This document shows, piece by piece, positions 26,668-36,564 of a DNA stretch of 64,000 nt. Each line of letters opens with the position of its first letter. Within the stretch, counting starts at the first letter, position 1. The notes beneath the pieces are model-generated. The model had not been told where the DNA came from. It searched no databases and worked only from the letters and a program-made list of their open reading frames with translations. This DNA comes from CAWUEX02 sp963921305. Lineage in GTDB: Bacteria > Pseudomonadota > Alphaproteobacteria > Rhodospirillales > Rhodospirillaceae. The position numbers and the translations under genes were made by a program. The stretch covers positions 1 through 64,000 of the forward strand of contig CAWUEX030000002.1 of assembly GCA_963921305.4 (NCBI GenBank). Reading direction: 5' to 3'.

Positions 26668-28047
26668 TTACGACGCGACGGCGGCTGCGGCGGAGGCTTG
26701 ACGCTCCTGCTTCAGCATCTCGGCCACCAGGAAAGCGAGCTCCAACGCCTGATTGGCGTTGAGACGCGGATCACAATGGGTGTGATAGCGGTCGCCCAGG
26801 CTGGCTTCGGTGATCGCCTGCGCGCCGCCGACACACTCGGTGACGTCTTGACCGGTCATCTCGAAGTGAACGCCACCGGCATGACTGCCCTCGCTGCGAT
26901 GCACTTCAAAGAAGCTGCGCACCTCTTCCAGAATGTTGTCGAAGCGGCGGGTCTTATAGCCGGTTGAACTCTTTTCCGTGTTGGCATGCATCGGATCGCA
27001 CGACCACACGACGTTCTTACCTTCCCGCTGCACAGCCTGAATGAGGCGCGGCAAGTTATCGCGCAGCTTGTCGGCGCCCATACGCGTGATGACAGTGATC
27101 CGCCCGGCTTCGTTCTTGGGATTGAGCGTGTCGATCATCTTGAGCAAGTCGTCGGTGTCCATCGCCGGCCCCGCTTTGAAACCGATGGGGTTGTCGACGC
27201 CGCGCAGGAACTCAACATGCGCATGGTCAAGCTGCCGGGTGCGCTCGCCGATCCACAGGAAGTGGGCCGAACAGGCGTACATCTTCCCGGAGGTGGAATC
27301 CATGCGGGTCATGGCTTCTTCGTAATTGAGTAGCAAAGCTTCATGCGACGTATAGAAATCCGTCTCGCGCATGCGCGGCACGGCATCGCTGGTGATGCCG
27401 CAGGCCTCCATGAAGGCGAGCGCTTCCTGAATGCGGTCGGCGAGATCCTGGTAGCGTTCACCCTGGTCGCTGTCGGCAACGAAGCCGAGCGTCCACTGGT
27501 GCACCTTATGCAGGTCGGCATAGCCGCCCTGGGAGAACGCCCGCAGCAGATTGAGCGTTGATGCGGACTGGTTGTAGACGCGCACCAGGCGCTCCGGGTC
27601 GGGCTCGCGGGACTCCGGCGTGAAGTCCATGCCGTTGACCATGTCGCCGCGGTAGGACGGCAATTCCACGCCATCGATGGTTTCGGTCGGCGCCGAGCGC
27701 GGCTTGGCGAACTGACCGGCCATGCGCCCCAGCTTGACGATGGGCACGCCGGCGCCGAACGTCAGAACCACCGCCATCTGCAGAAGCACTCGGAAGGTGT
27801 CGCGGATGTTGTCGGGATGAAACTCGGCGAAGCTTTCCGCACAGTCGCCCCCCTGCAGCAGAAAACTGCGGCCATGGGCAACGTCGCCCAGCGCCTGCTT
27901 GAGGGAGCGGGCTTCACCGGCAAATACCAGCGGCGGATAGCCCTGTAGACGCTTCTCGACGTCTGCCAAATGAGCGGCGTCGTTGTATTCGGGCACCTGG
28001 ACGATCGGCTTCGAGCGCCAGCTTTCCCGCGTCCATGCGGATGTCAT
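26668..28047 (-). CDS. class II 3-deoxy-7-phosphoheptulonate (DAHP) synthase
   Basis: A 459-residue plant/actinobacterial-type (class II) DAHP synthase that starts the shikimate pathway from PEP and erythrose 4-phosphate. Marker stretches are LLQGGDCAESFAEF, KLGRMAGQFAKPRS, SSHFLWIGERTR-like CSAHFLWIGERTRQLD and VVWSCDPMHANTEKS. Residues for metal binding (Cys in GDCAESF, His in DPMHAN) are visible. No clear attenuator or leader peptide rich in aromatic codons is seen upstream. The nadE operon follows. Confidence 0.93.
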   Translation of the reverse strand: MTSAWTRESWRSKPIVQVPEYNDAAHLADVEKRLQGYPPLVFAGEARSLKQALGDVAHGRSFLLQGGDCAESFAEFHPDNIRDTFRVLLQMAVVLTFGAGVPIVKLGRMAGQFAKPRSAPTETIDGVELPSYRGDMVNGMDFTPESREPDPERLVRVYNQSASTLNLLRAFSQGGYADLHKVHQWTLGFVADSDQGERYQDLADRIQEALAFMEACGITSDAVPRMRETDFYTSHEALLLNYEEAMTRMDSTSGKMYACSAHFLWIGERTRQLDHAHVEFLRGVDNPIGFKAGPAMDTDDLLKMIDTLNPKNEAGRITVITRMGADKLRDNLPRLIQAVQREGKNVVWSCDPMHANTEKSSTGYKTRRFDNILEEVRSFFEVHRSEGSHAGGVHFEMTGQDVTECVGGAQAITEASLGDRYHTHCDPRLNANQALELAFLVAEMLKQERQASAAAAVAS

Positions 28048-28306
28048 CGCAACCTCTGTGGTCTATTGCCTAGTCAGAATGGTGCGATATAGAGACTTAG
28101 GCGTTGAAATGCCAGGGTTTTACAGGTTTTTGCCGGTGAATCGGGGCGATTCGGGCGATTTTGAGGGCCTCTGGTGATCACCGCACGACCCGGCCGAGGT
28201 AAAACCGGCAGCGGATCGTCAACCGGTTTGACACAACGCAAGGACCCGGGCGGTCTAGTCGCTCAAATTAACGAGGGTAGAGGTCAGGTAAGGGGGAACC
28301 CAAAAC

Positions 28307-29059
28307 ATGGGTAAAGACGTACTGGGATGGCGCAAAAAATTCGGGGTGATCGGCCCGTCGACCAACACAGTCGTTCAGCCGGATATGGAGGCTATGCGCC
28401 CGCCCGGCGTGACCAATCACTACAGCCGGATTTATACGCCGAACGCCAAGGCGCTGGACGATGAGTCCGCCTGGAATGCGACTCAGGTGATCGCCGGCAA
28501 CGTGGTCGATGCGGTGAAAAGCATCATCACCTGTGAGCCCGATTATCTGGTGATGGGCATGTCGGCCATCACCTTCTTCGGCGGCAAGAAAGGCGCGGAG
28601 GAATTCGCCGAGAACATCGAAAAAGAGTCCGAAGGCGTGAAGTGCAGCATCGGGTCGCTGTCCTGCACGGCGGCGTTAAAAGCCTATGGCGGCGTGAAGC
28701 GCATTTCGTTCCTGTCGCCCTACTACCCGATCAACAACAAAGAAGTGCGGCAGTACTTCACCGATGAGGGCTTTGAGGTTGTCAACGACGTCCCGCTGCG
28801 CGCCAAGAGCTGGACGGGGATCGCCGAGATTACCGAAGAAACACTGCGGGAAACCTTAAGTGAGATCGACGCAGACGATGTCGATGCGCTTGTTCAGGTC
28901 GGCACCAACTGCAGCATGGTGCGGTTGGCCGCCGCGACGGAACTGGTGCTCGACAAACCGGTCATCGCCATCAATACCGCGACCTACTGGCACGCCTTGC
29001 GCGCTAGCGGCATCGACGACAAAGTCTACGGACTAGGCCGCCTGCTGGAGGAGTTTTAA
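28307..29059 (+). CDS. Asp/Glu racemase-superfamily protein (maleate isomerase / arylmalonate decarboxylase group)
   Basis: A 250-residue protein. The N-terminal FGVIGPSTNTVVQPDME and the VLxxxY-like VMGMSAITFFGG match the maleate cis-trans isomerase/arylmalonate decarboxylase group. Maleate isomerase uses two Cys; here only the second is present (VGTNCSMVRLA), and the first position holds Ser/Ala (GMSAIT). Arylmalonate decarboxylase also has just the second. So decarboxylation or a changed reaction is more likely than isomerisation, but the substrate is unknown. The 259 bp upstream contain no gene. Confidence 0.85.
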   Translation: MGKDVLGWRKKFGVIGPSTNTVVQPDMEAMRPPGVTNHYSRIYTPNAKALDDESAWNATQVIAGNVVDAVKSIITCEPDYLVMGMSAITFFGGKKGAEEFAENIEKESEGVKCSIGSLSCTAALKAYGGVKRISFLSPYYPINNKEVRQYFTDEGFEVVNDVPLRAKSWTGIAEITEETLRETLSEIDADDVDALVQVGTNCSMVRLAAATELVLDKPVIAINTATYWHALRASGIDDKVYGLGRLLEEF

Positions 29060-29062
29060 CGG

Positions 29063-30430
29063 CTAAACCTCGTCCGAGTCCGGCACAGCATCCCGCATGG
29101 TGACGAACTCTTCCGCCGCAGTCGGGTGAATACCAACCGTGGCATCGAATTGCGCTTTGGTGGCGCCGCATTTCAGCGCAACGGCCAGCCCCTGAATGAT
29201 TTCCGGCGAGTCGTCACCAACCATATGACAGCCAAGGACCTTATCGGTCTCCTTGTCGACAATAAGCTTCATCATGGTGCGTTCGTCGCGGCCTGACAGG
29301 GTGTGCTTCATGGGCTTGAAGGTGGATAGGTACACCTTGATCTTGTGGTCCGCCCGAGCTTGCTGCTCGGTCAGCCCAACGGTACCCACCGGCGGCTGGG
29401 TGAATACCGCGGACGCGATATTCGTATAGTCCAGGGTCATCGGATTATCGTTGAAAAACGTTTCGGCGAAGACCCGGCCCTCGTTAATGGCAACCGGGGT
29501 CAGGTTGACCCGGTTTGTCACATCACCAACGGCAAAAATGTTTTCGACGTTTGAGCGGTTCCACTCGTCGACGGGGATGGCGCCCTTCTTATCGGTTTCG
29601 ACGCCGGCTGCCTCAAGGCCCAAGTTGGCCGTGTTGGGAACACGCCCCGTCGCGTACATCACCGCATCAGTCACCATTTCCTCGCCGCGGTCGACCATCA
29701 CAGAAAGCTTACCGTCCGCCATCTTTTCGATTGAGCGGACGACGCAGTCACGATGAATCTTGATGCCTTTCTTCTCCAACTCCTCAGCGACGGAGCCACT
29801 GATGTCGCTATCGAACCCACGGAGAACAACACCCGATCGGATGAGCACGTCGACCTGACTGCCAAGCGCCTGAAAAATACCGGCGAACTCCAGCGCGATG
29901 TATCCACCGCCGACAATGATGATGCGCTCGGGCCGTTCCGGCAGGTCGAGTGCTTCGTTCGACGTGATGACATGCTCGCGGCCGGGAATATCGGGGATAT
30001 ATGGCCAGCCACCGACGCCAATGAGAATTTTCTCCGCCGTGATGGACTTGCCACCCACCTCAACTGTGTGAGGGTCGGTCAGCACGCCACGGTCTTCAAC
30101 CAGGGTCACACCGGCGTCGTGCAGCATGCGGTGGTAAACCCGTTCCAACCGGTCGAGTTCGGCGTTCTTGGCCGCGATCATCGCCGGCCAGTCATGACTT
30201 GTGTCTCCGACCGACCAGCCGTACCCCACGGCGTCTTCGAAGTGTTGGGCGAAGTGCGACCCGTAGACGAGGAGTTTCTTGGGCACGCAGCCGCGCATGA
30301 CGCAGGTGCCACCGACGCGGCTCTCTTCCACCACAGCGACGCGCGCGCCATAGCTGGCGGACAGGCGGCTGGCGCGCACGCCACCGGACCCTGCCCCGAT
30401 GGTGATCAGGTCATAATCGAACTTAGACAT
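29063..30430 (-). CDS. gor: glutathione reductase (NADPH)
   Basis: A 455-residue FAD/NADPH disulphide oxidoreductase. Redox site GGTCVMRGCVPKKL, FAD motif ITIGAGSGGVRASR, NADPH motif IVGGGYIALEFAG and C-terminal active-site region VGIHPTAAEEFVTM are all present. It keeps glutathione reduced in the cytosol. It follows pomB by 28 bp on the same strand and is likely in its transcript. Confidence 0.93.
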   Translation of the reverse strand: MSKFDYDLITIGAGSGGVRASRLSASYGARVAVVEESRVGGTCVMRGCVPKKLLVYGSHFAQHFEDAVGYGWSVGDTSHDWPAMIAAKNAELDRLERVYHRMLHDAGVTLVEDRGVLTDPHTVEVGGKSITAEKILIGVGGWPYIPDIPGREHVITSNEALDLPERPERIIIVGGGYIALEFAGIFQALGSQVDVLIRSGVVLRGFDSDISGSVAEELEKKGIKIHRDCVVRSIEKMADGKLSVMVDRGEEMVTDAVMYATGRVPNTANLGLEAAGVETDKKGAIPVDEWNRSNVENIFAVGDVTNRVNLTPVAINEGRVFAETFFNDNPMTLDYTNIASAVFTQPPVGTVGLTEQQARADHKIKVYLSTFKPMKHTLSGRDERTMMKLIVDKETDKVLGCHMVGDDSPEIIQGLAVALKCGATKAQFDATVGIHPTAAEEFVTMRDAVPDSDEV

Positions 30431-30458
30431 GGAAACGGACTTTCGGTTGCGAAAAGCT

Positions 30459-31487
30459 TTACTGGCTGAAAGCCCTTAGCAGACCCGGTGGATAGACCGC
30501 AACCGGTGGCGGCGGCGGCGCGCCACCGATCCGCTGGCCATCGGGCGGTGTGGAGCCGTCACCCAACTTGCGGAGGATGATCTCAACGCGGCGGTTTCGG
30601 TCCCGGCCCTCAATGGTGAAGTTGGAATCCACCGGGCGGGTGTCACCAAAACCGTGTGCCTCTAAGCGCGAGCCAGCGATATTGTTGACGGTCTGGAAGT
30701 GGCGCACGACGGATACCGCGCGCGCCGAGGAGAGATCCCAGTTGTCGCGGAACCGGCCCGACGATTGCAGCGGCGTATTATCTGTATGACCAGCGACGAT
30801 GATCTGGCCATCCACGGTTTTCAGAACTTCGGAAAGCCGGTTGAGCGAGGCAAAGAAAGAGTCCGTGATCTGATCGCTGCCGGTGCGGAAGCCGACCTCA
30901 TCCGGAAACGTGATGACGATTTCTGAGTAGTTCTTCTCGACATCAACGAGACGGCCTTCCATCTCGCGCTGGAGCGCCATCTGGATGAGGCCCAAGGTCT
31001 GGTCCATATCTGCGGACGCCTGCTCCTGCGCCTCGATGGCATCGCGCAGAGAAGCCAGTGCCATGGACGCCAGCGCTTCTTCCTGAGACTCGGAGAGTTC
31101 TTCTTGCACGCCGGGATCGGACTCGAACCCGCTGCGTGAGTCGAAATCCTCCTGTTCCAACACCTCATCTGTCTGGGCCAACTCACCATCATTGGAGCCC
31201 TGACTGGCGCCCGTGGTGCTGGAGTTCGGAGAAGACAGAGTGGGAATGGGAACGGGCTGGATGTTCGAGGCGTGCTCAAGTACGGGGCTGCCGATGAGCT
31301 CGACCACACTGGAGAGCATCCGTTCGCGTTGAATACCAAAAGCGTCTTTCAAAGAGCCGGACACCTCGTGAAACTTCTTGATGTCCATGATCGAGAAAGA
31401 CAGCAGCAGGATGAAGAAACAGACCAAAATCGACATCAAGTCGGCGAAGGTCGTGACCCACTTGGGCGTTTCAGCGGATTTAGCCAT
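30459..31487 (-). CDS. pomB: flagellar motor stator protein PomB/MotB
   Basis: A 342-residue stator B subunit. One membrane helix (WVTTFADLMSILVCFFILLLSFS) carries the ion-binding Asp of ADLMS, followed by MDIKKFHEVSGSLKDAFG as in sodium-type PomB. A Ser/Gln-rich linker and a C-terminal OmpA peptidoglycan-binding domain follow (IIVAGHTDNTPL, LSSARAVSVV, NRRVEIIL). The PomB-like residues suggest a sodium-driven motor, by analogy. It lies 107 bp after pomA. Confidence 0.93.
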   Translation of the reverse strand: MAKSAETPKWVTTFADLMSILVCFFILLLSFSIMDIKKFHEVSGSLKDAFGIQRERMLSSVVELIGSPVLEHASNIQPVPIPTLSSPNSSTTGASQGSNDGELAQTDEVLEQEDFDSRSGFESDPGVQEELSESQEEALASMALASLRDAIEAQEQASADMDQTLGLIQMALQREMEGRLVDVEKNYSEIVITFPDEVGFRTGSDQITDSFFASLNRLSEVLKTVDGQIIVAGHTDNTPLQSSGRFRDNWDLSSARAVSVVRHFQTVNNIAGSRLEAHGFGDTRPVDSNFTIEGRDRNRRVEIILRKLGDGSTPPDGQRIGGAPPPPPVAVYPPGLLRAFSQ

Positions 31488-31594
31488 GACGGCGGCCCTT
31501 ACTTCCTGGTCTCAGCGCGGCGTGTGAGTGCGTATCTCTTAAACATATGAACCGGTGGCGGAGGACTCAAGGCCCCGTGCACCCGCGCCCTTGT

Positions 31595-32356
31595 CTAGCG
31601 TTCGTCGGCCCGGCGCTGATCTTCAGGCAAGAATGCTGAGAGGAGCTGGTACATAGAGTCCGGATTCTGCTTTTCGGCGATCTGATTCACGGCCTCAATA
31701 ACCAGGGAACGCTTGGTGTACTCGACCTGGGCTTTGGACGCGAGTTTGTCAGCGATGGGCAAACAAACCAGATTGGCGATCAGCGCGCCGTAAAGTGTGG
31801 TGAGCAGCGCCACGGCCATGGCCGGGCCTATGGACTCCGGATCGTCCATGGTGCTGAGCATTTGCACCAGACCGATCAGGGTTCCGATCATACCGAACGC
31901 GGGCGAGGCATCGCCCATAAAGCGATAGATTTTTTCACCTTCTTCCAGGCGCTCGACCAATAGGTCGCGGTCACGGCCCAGGGCATGGGTAATAAACTCG
32001 GGTTCCAGGCCATCGCAGTACATCAGCGCACCCTTGCGCAGGAAGTCATTGTCGATGGGCGCATTCTCAAGCGCCAGCTGGCCCTTGGTGCGCGACAGTT
32101 CCGCCAGTTCGACGGCCTCGTCGATGAGACCAACCGGACTTTCAGAGTCTTGCTGGAAGGCGTTCGACGTTCCGAGTTTCAAAGCATTGAGAACATCGGC
32201 GAGAGGAAAGCGGATGAGCGTACCGGCGATGGTCCCGCCGAACACGATCAGAATACTGGGAATGTTGACGAACATGCCGGCGCTGCCGCCGAACAAGATG
32301 GCGAGCCCGACAACGGACACGCCGGCCACGATTCCTAAGATGGTCGCTAAATCCAT
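31595..32356 (-). CDS. pomA: flagellar motor stator protein PomA/MotA
   Basis: A 253-residue stator A subunit with four membrane helices. It starts MDLATILGIVAGVSVVGLAILFGG as in PomA; the ATG at 32356 is preferred over a TTG at 32374. The cytosolic loop and the late helices (FGMIGTLIGLVQML, PAMAVALLTTLYGALIANLVCLPIADKL) are intact. With PomB it forms the torque-generating ion channel. The 273 bp between it and glmS contain only a short GAATCC/GGATTC hairpin at 32549-32563. Confidence 0.93.
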   Translation of the reverse strand: MDLATILGIVAGVSVVGLAILFGGSAGMFVNIPSILIVFGGTIAGTLIRFPLADVLNALKLGTSNAFQQDSESPVGLIDEAVELAELSRTKGQLALENAPIDNDFLRKGALMYCDGLEPEFITHALGRDRDLLVERLEEGEKIYRFMGDASPAFGMIGTLIGLVQMLSTMDDPESIGPAMAVALLTTLYGALIANLVCLPIADKLASKAQVEYTKRSLVIEAVNQIAEKQNPDSMYQLLSAFLPEDQRRADER

Positions 32357-32629
32357 ACGCTCAGCACCCGACAAACCGTTCCCATGTGGTTCTCATGTGG
32401 CCGTTTCAGTCAACCCGGCCCGATTTTATGGAACTAGACGGTTGTTCTCCCCTTGGCGACACCCGTGGGCCTGCTGTTCACGCCAGGTAAGCTAGGCGCA
32501 AGGCAGACTCCGTTCAATACCCGCGAAGTGTAGTCTGTGATAGTTAACGAATCCTTTGGATTCAAGGGCTTCGCGTGTACTTGGCGAATGCGTTGGGAGG
32601 CCTTACAGGGTGTAACGGGCCAAAAATGC

Positions 32630-34453
32630 TCACTCTACGGTCACGCTCTTAGCAAGATTACGCGGCTGATCCACGTCCGTGCCTTTCAGAACCGCTGTGT
32701 GATAGGCAAGCAGCTGGACCGGAATGGTGCACAACAGGGGCGAGACGAAGCTGTGGGCGGCCGGCACCTCAATGACGTGGCTGGCCAAATCATCCAGCCG
32801 CTCGCGCCCGGGGGCGTCCGTCACGGCAATGACACGACCACCGCGGGCCACCACCTGCTCCACATTGGTGAGTGTTTTCTCGAACAGATCGTCAGACGGG
32901 GCAATGACGACGACGGGGGTGTGCTCGTCGATCAAGGCAATGGGACCATGTTTGAGTTCGCCCGCGGCGTAGCCTTCCGCGTGAACGTATGAAATTTCCT
33001 TGAGTTTGAGCGCGCCCTCGAGGGCGATGGGAAAGTTTGGGCCGCGGCCCAGGTAGAGAACATCCCGCACCGGAATGAGCGTTTGGGCAATCGCATAAAT
33101 TTGTGAGTCCAGTCCGAGAATCTCGGACACCTTGGCCGGTACTTCCGACAGAGCGTTCATCAACTCCTGCTCGCGCGCCTTATCAATCGTGCCGCGCTGC
33201 ACGCCGAACGCGATGGCCAACGCGGCAAGAACGGAAAGCTGAGTCGTAAACGCCTTGGTCGAAGCGACGCCGATCTCCGGTCCCGCCAGGGTCTGCACGA
33301 CGATGTCCGACTCCCGGGCGATCGCACTTTCAGGAACATTAACCACCGACAGGATGTGCTGGCCGTGCTCCTTGCAGTAGCGCAGTGGGAACAGCGTATC
33401 GACGGTTTCTCCCGACTGGGAAATGAACAGGCCCAGGCCGCCTTCCGGCAGCGGTGGCGTGCGGTAGCGGAACTCCGAACCGATATCAACGTCCACCGGA
33501 ATGCGCGCGAGATGCTCGAACCAGTATTTGGCGATCAGGCCCGCAAAATAGGCGGTGCCGCAGGCAACGATGGTGATAGAGGGAATCTTCGCCGGATCAA
33601 ACGGCAGTGCCGGGAGGGCAACCGCACGCGATCCGGGATTGATGAACGCGGACAGCGTATCTCCGATCACCTGCGGCTGTTCATGAATCTCCTTGAGCAT
33701 GAAATGACGGAATTCGCCTTTACCGATCATCGCGCCTGACATCGCCGTCTGCCGCACCGGGCGGTTGACCAGATTGCCCGCGCCGTCCCGCACGGTCATG
33801 CCGTCGCGGGTGAGAACCACCCAATCACCGTCTTCGAGGTAGCAGATCTTCTCGGTCATGGGCGCGAGCGCCAGGGCATCGGAACCGAGGAACATCTCAC
33901 CATCGCCGAAGCCCACGGCCAGCGGGCTGCCGCGGCGGGCGCCGATGAGAATGTCTTCGCGGTCGGAAATCAAAATGGCCAAGGCATAAGCGCCGACCAG
34001 ACGGCTAATAGCAAGGCGTGCGGCTTCCTCGGCGTCGTGCCCCTTGTCCAGATAGTGCGACACCAGATGGACGACCACCTCCGTGTCGGTCTCGCTCTGG
34101 AAAGTGTCGCCCGCCGCTTCAAGCTCTTCGCGCAGGGCCTGGAAGTTTTCGATAATGCCGTTGTGAACGACGGCGATGCGGCCATCGCTGTGAGGATGAG
34201 CGTTGGTTTCATTGGCCACGCCATGGGTGGCCCAGCGCGTGTGGCCGATCCCGAGGGTGCCCTCGATGGGCTCCTCGTTCACCAGGGTTTCGAGCTTGGC
34301 GATCTTGCCTTCGGCCCGGCGGCGATGAAGGGCGCCACCCTCAATTGTTGCGATGCCGGCGGAGTCGTAGCCGCGGTATTCCAACCGGTGCAGGCTTTCG
34401 ATCAATAACGGCGAAACAGGCTGAACCCCGATGATTCCAATGATTCCGCACAT
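32630..34453 (-). CDS. glmS: glutamine-fructose-6-phosphate aminotransferase (isomerising)
   Basis: A 607-residue enzyme. Met1 is followed by the nucleophile Cys (MCGIIGIIG), and the glutaminase domain has TRWATHG. Two SIS domains follow (FISQSGETVDTLFPLRY, ASTKAFTTQL), and the C-terminal end RNLAKSVTVE is intact. It makes glucosamine 6-phosphate for cell-wall synthesis. Five bases after glmU, so the pair form one operon. No glmS ribozyme is expected or seen. Confidence 0.97.
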   Translation of the reverse strand: MCGIIGIIGVQPVSPLLIESLHRLEYRGYDSAGIATIEGGALHRRRAEGKIAKLETLVNEEPIEGTLGIGHTRWATHGVANETNAHPHSDGRIAVVHNGIIENFQALREELEAAGDTFQSETDTEVVVHLVSHYLDKGHDAEEAARLAISRLVGAYALAILISDREDILIGARRGSPLAVGFGDGEMFLGSDALALAPMTEKICYLEDGDWVVLTRDGMTVRDGAGNLVNRPVRQTAMSGAMIGKGEFRHFMLKEIHEQPQVIGDTLSAFINPGSRAVALPALPFDPAKIPSITIVACGTAYFAGLIAKYWFEHLARIPVDVDIGSEFRYRTPPLPEGGLGLFISQSGETVDTLFPLRYCKEHGQHILSVVNVPESAIARESDIVVQTLAGPEIGVASTKAFTTQLSVLAALAIAFGVQRGTIDKAREQELMNALSEVPAKVSEILGLDSQIYAIAQTLIPVRDVLYLGRGPNFPIALEGALKLKEISYVHAEGYAAGELKHGPIALIDEHTPVVVIAPSDDLFEKTLTNVEQVVARGGRVIAVTDAPGRERLDDLASHVIEVPAAHSFVSPLLCTIPVQLLAYHTAVLKGTDVDQPRNLAKSVTVE

Positions 34454-34458
34454 ACTTT

Positions 34459-35808
34459 CTAGCTTTCAGCCTTGCTGTCTTTGATTGCTTTGCGCTGCTC
34501 GCGGTAGCGCGCTGCCATGCCGTCGCGGTTCTTTTGCGGCGCATCGGTCACCGCAATGGCATCAGCCGGAACATCTTTTCGGATAACCGCACCTGCCCCG
34601 GTCACCGCACCGTCGCCAATGTTCACCGGTGCAACGAATACGGTGTTTGACCCCACTGAGACATTTTCACCGATGTCGGTGTGCGACTTGTTGAACCCGT
34701 CGTAATTGGCCGTAATCGTTCCGGCGCCCACATTGGCGCCTTTCCCCACCCTGGCATCACCAATGTAGGTCAGGTGATTGACCTTCGCCCCCTCTTCCAC
34801 CCGGGCGTTTTTCACTTCGACGAAGTTGCCGATGTGCGCGCCGTTTTCCAGGGCCGCGCCGGGGCGGAGACGGGCGTAGGGTCCAATAGTCACATGGTCT
34901 CCGATTACGGCCTGCTCAAAATGGCAAAAGCCTTTGATGGTGACGTGACTGCCGATGGTGACGCCGGGGCCGAACACGGTAAACGGCGCGACTGTTACGT
35001 CGGTGCCGAACTGCGTATCAAACGAGAAAAAGACACTGGCAGGATCCCGCAGGGTGACCCCCGCCGCCATGGCCTCCCGCCGGTAGCGATCTTGGATCAG
35101 ACTTTCAGCCGCCGCCAAATCAGCGCGGGTGTTGATCCCGGCGAGCTCCTCGACGCTGCCCTCGACAAACTGGCAGGTCTCTCCATCAGCGCGCGCCAGA
35201 GAGACGATATCCGTCAGGTAGTACTCGCCCTTGGCGTTGTCATTTTTCAGGGCCTTGACCCACCGTTTCAGATGCGGCCCGGACACGGCAAGCACACCTG
35301 AGTTACGTAATCCGACGTTCAGTTCATCGGGCGATGCATCCGCCGCTTCGACGATCCGCTCGACGTGGTCTCCATCCGTGATGACACGGCCGTAAGCTCC
35401 CGGGGTCTCGGGGCGGAAAGCGAGCAAAGTGAGCGCGGCGCCGTCTTGGCAGCGCTCGATCAAACGCTCAAGCGTTGCTGATGTGAGCAGAGGTGTGTCG
35501 CCGCACACAATCAGAACGATGCCCTCGGCGGAGTGACCACCCTCGAACGCCGTGCGCACCGCATGGCCGGTGCCCAAGCGATCCCTTTGCACCACAGTCC
35601 GGTGGGGCGCGAAGCGGTCTGCACGGTCTTCAAGTTCCGGGCCGATGACCAAGGTGGCGTCCTCGATGCCGGCTCCTTGCAGGGCGGCGCGCACATGATC
35701 CACCAAAGGCCGCCCCGCCAAGTCGTGCATCACTTTGGGACGGTCCGAGCGCATGCGCGTGCCCAGTCCCGCAGCCAGGACAATGGCGGATGGGCTGGAT
35801 TGGGTCAT
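34459..35808 (-). CDS. glmU: bifunctional GlcN-1-P acetyltransferase / GlcNAc-1-P uridyltransferase
   Basis: A 449-residue enzyme. The uridyltransferase part has LAAGLGTRMRSDRPKVMH; the acetyltransferase part is a left-handed helix with hexapeptide repeats (IGSHVTIKGFCHFEQAVIGDHVTIGP and onwards) and TITANYDGFNKSHT. Makes UDP-GlcNAc for peptidoglycan and lipid A. First gene of glmU-glmS. Confidence 0.97.
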   Translation of the reverse strand: MTQSSPSAIVLAAGLGTRMRSDRPKVMHDLAGRPLVDHVRAALQGAGIEDATLVIGPELEDRADRFAPHRTVVQRDRLGTGHAVRTAFEGGHSAEGIVLIVCGDTPLLTSATLERLIERCQDGAALTLLAFRPETPGAYGRVITDGDHVERIVEAADASPDELNVGLRNSGVLAVSGPHLKRWVKALKNDNAKGEYYLTDIVSLARADGETCQFVEGSVEELAGINTRADLAAAESLIQDRYRREAMAAGVTLRDPASVFFSFDTQFGTDVTVAPFTVFGPGVTIGSHVTIKGFCHFEQAVIGDHVTIGPYARLRPGAALENGAHIGNFVEVKNARVEEGAKVNHLTYIGDARVGKGANVGAGTITANYDGFNKSHTDIGENVSVGSNTVFVAPVNIGDGAVTGAGAVIRKDVPADAIAVTDAPQKNRDGMAARYREQRKAIKDSKAES

Positions 35809-36011
35809 AGGGCATCCCGGAACAAGATCGAACTGAGCGGCATGGCAGCGGCGCCAAGGTGGGTGCTGACAATGCCACGGCGGATGCTGGGGATAAAGGT
35901 CAACAATGGCGGAATTGTGCGCCTGTCCGGCTACACGCCAACCCGAGAGGTCGCTTGACGGGTTCCGGCCCGCCCCGTATACACCCGTCCTCCCCAGAGA
36001 AGGTTCTCATA

Positions 36012-36086
36012 GGGCGATTAGCTCAGCGGGAGAGCGCTCGCTTCACACGCGAGAGGTCACTGGTTCAATCCCAGTATCGCCCACCA
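36012..36086 (+). tRNA. tRNA-Val (anticodon CAC)
   Basis: A full cloverleaf: the acceptor GGGCGAT (36012-36018) pairs with ATCGCCC (36076-36082), the D-arm is AGCTCAGC.GGGAGAGC, and the anticodon stem CTCGC/GCGAG holds loop TTCACAC, so the anticodon is CAC. The T-arm GGTTCAATCCC is present, and CCA is encoded (36084-36086). It stands alone. Confidence 0.97.
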
Positions 36087-36111
36087 TTCCTGTTTTCAAT
36101 TTCTGCGCACG

Positions 36112-36534
36112 TCACGCGATGTCGTATTTATCGCGCATGGCCTCCACGGATGAGGTGATGAGCGTTTCCAAAACGTCCAAATCCACATCGGCGAGCGTGT
36201 TGATGTACAGGCAGGACTTGCCTGTCTTGTGCTTGCCCAAGCGCTTGAGCAGGCCCGCATAGCCGCTGAACCCCGGCATGATGTAGATTGTCATCGCCGT
36301 TTTGCGCGGCGAAAACCCGATGACGCAAAGCTCGCCTTCCCGGCCACTCTCATATTTGTAGTGATACTTGCCGAAGCCGACGATGGACGGCCCCCACATC
36401 TTCGGTGCCCATCCGGTGATGCGCTTCATCAGCGCGTTGAGCACTTTCGCGTCAGCTTTGCGGGTGGGATGGTCCACCGCGTCGATGAACGCCCGCACAC
36501 TGGCTTGGGTTTGTGTCGTTTTGTTTTTCGACAT
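36112..36534 (-). CDS. DUF1801 domain protein
   Basis: A 140-residue soluble protein of the DUF1801/YdhG-like fold: VRAFIDAVDHPTRKADAKVL, PKMWGPSIVGFGKYHYKY, and near the end LYINTLADVDLDVLETLI. The start is the ATG at 36534; the GTG 12 bases earlier is less likely. The family has no established biochemical role. It lies 30 bp after the aquaporin gene on the same strand and may be in its operon. Confidence 0.87.
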   Translation of the reverse strand: MSKNKTTQTQASVRAFIDAVDHPTRKADAKVLNALMKRITGWAPKMWGPSIVGFGKYHYKYESGREGELCVIGFSPRKTAMTIYIMPGFSGYAGLLKRLGKHKTGKSCLYINTLADVDLDVLETLITSSVEAMRDKYDIA

Positions 36535-36564
36535 GGCAGCGAACACCTGGGCCGGACGTGAAAC

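Noticed and set aside
36012..36086. tRNA-Val as an integration site
   Set aside because: No integrase and no repeated tRNA 3' end lie nearby.
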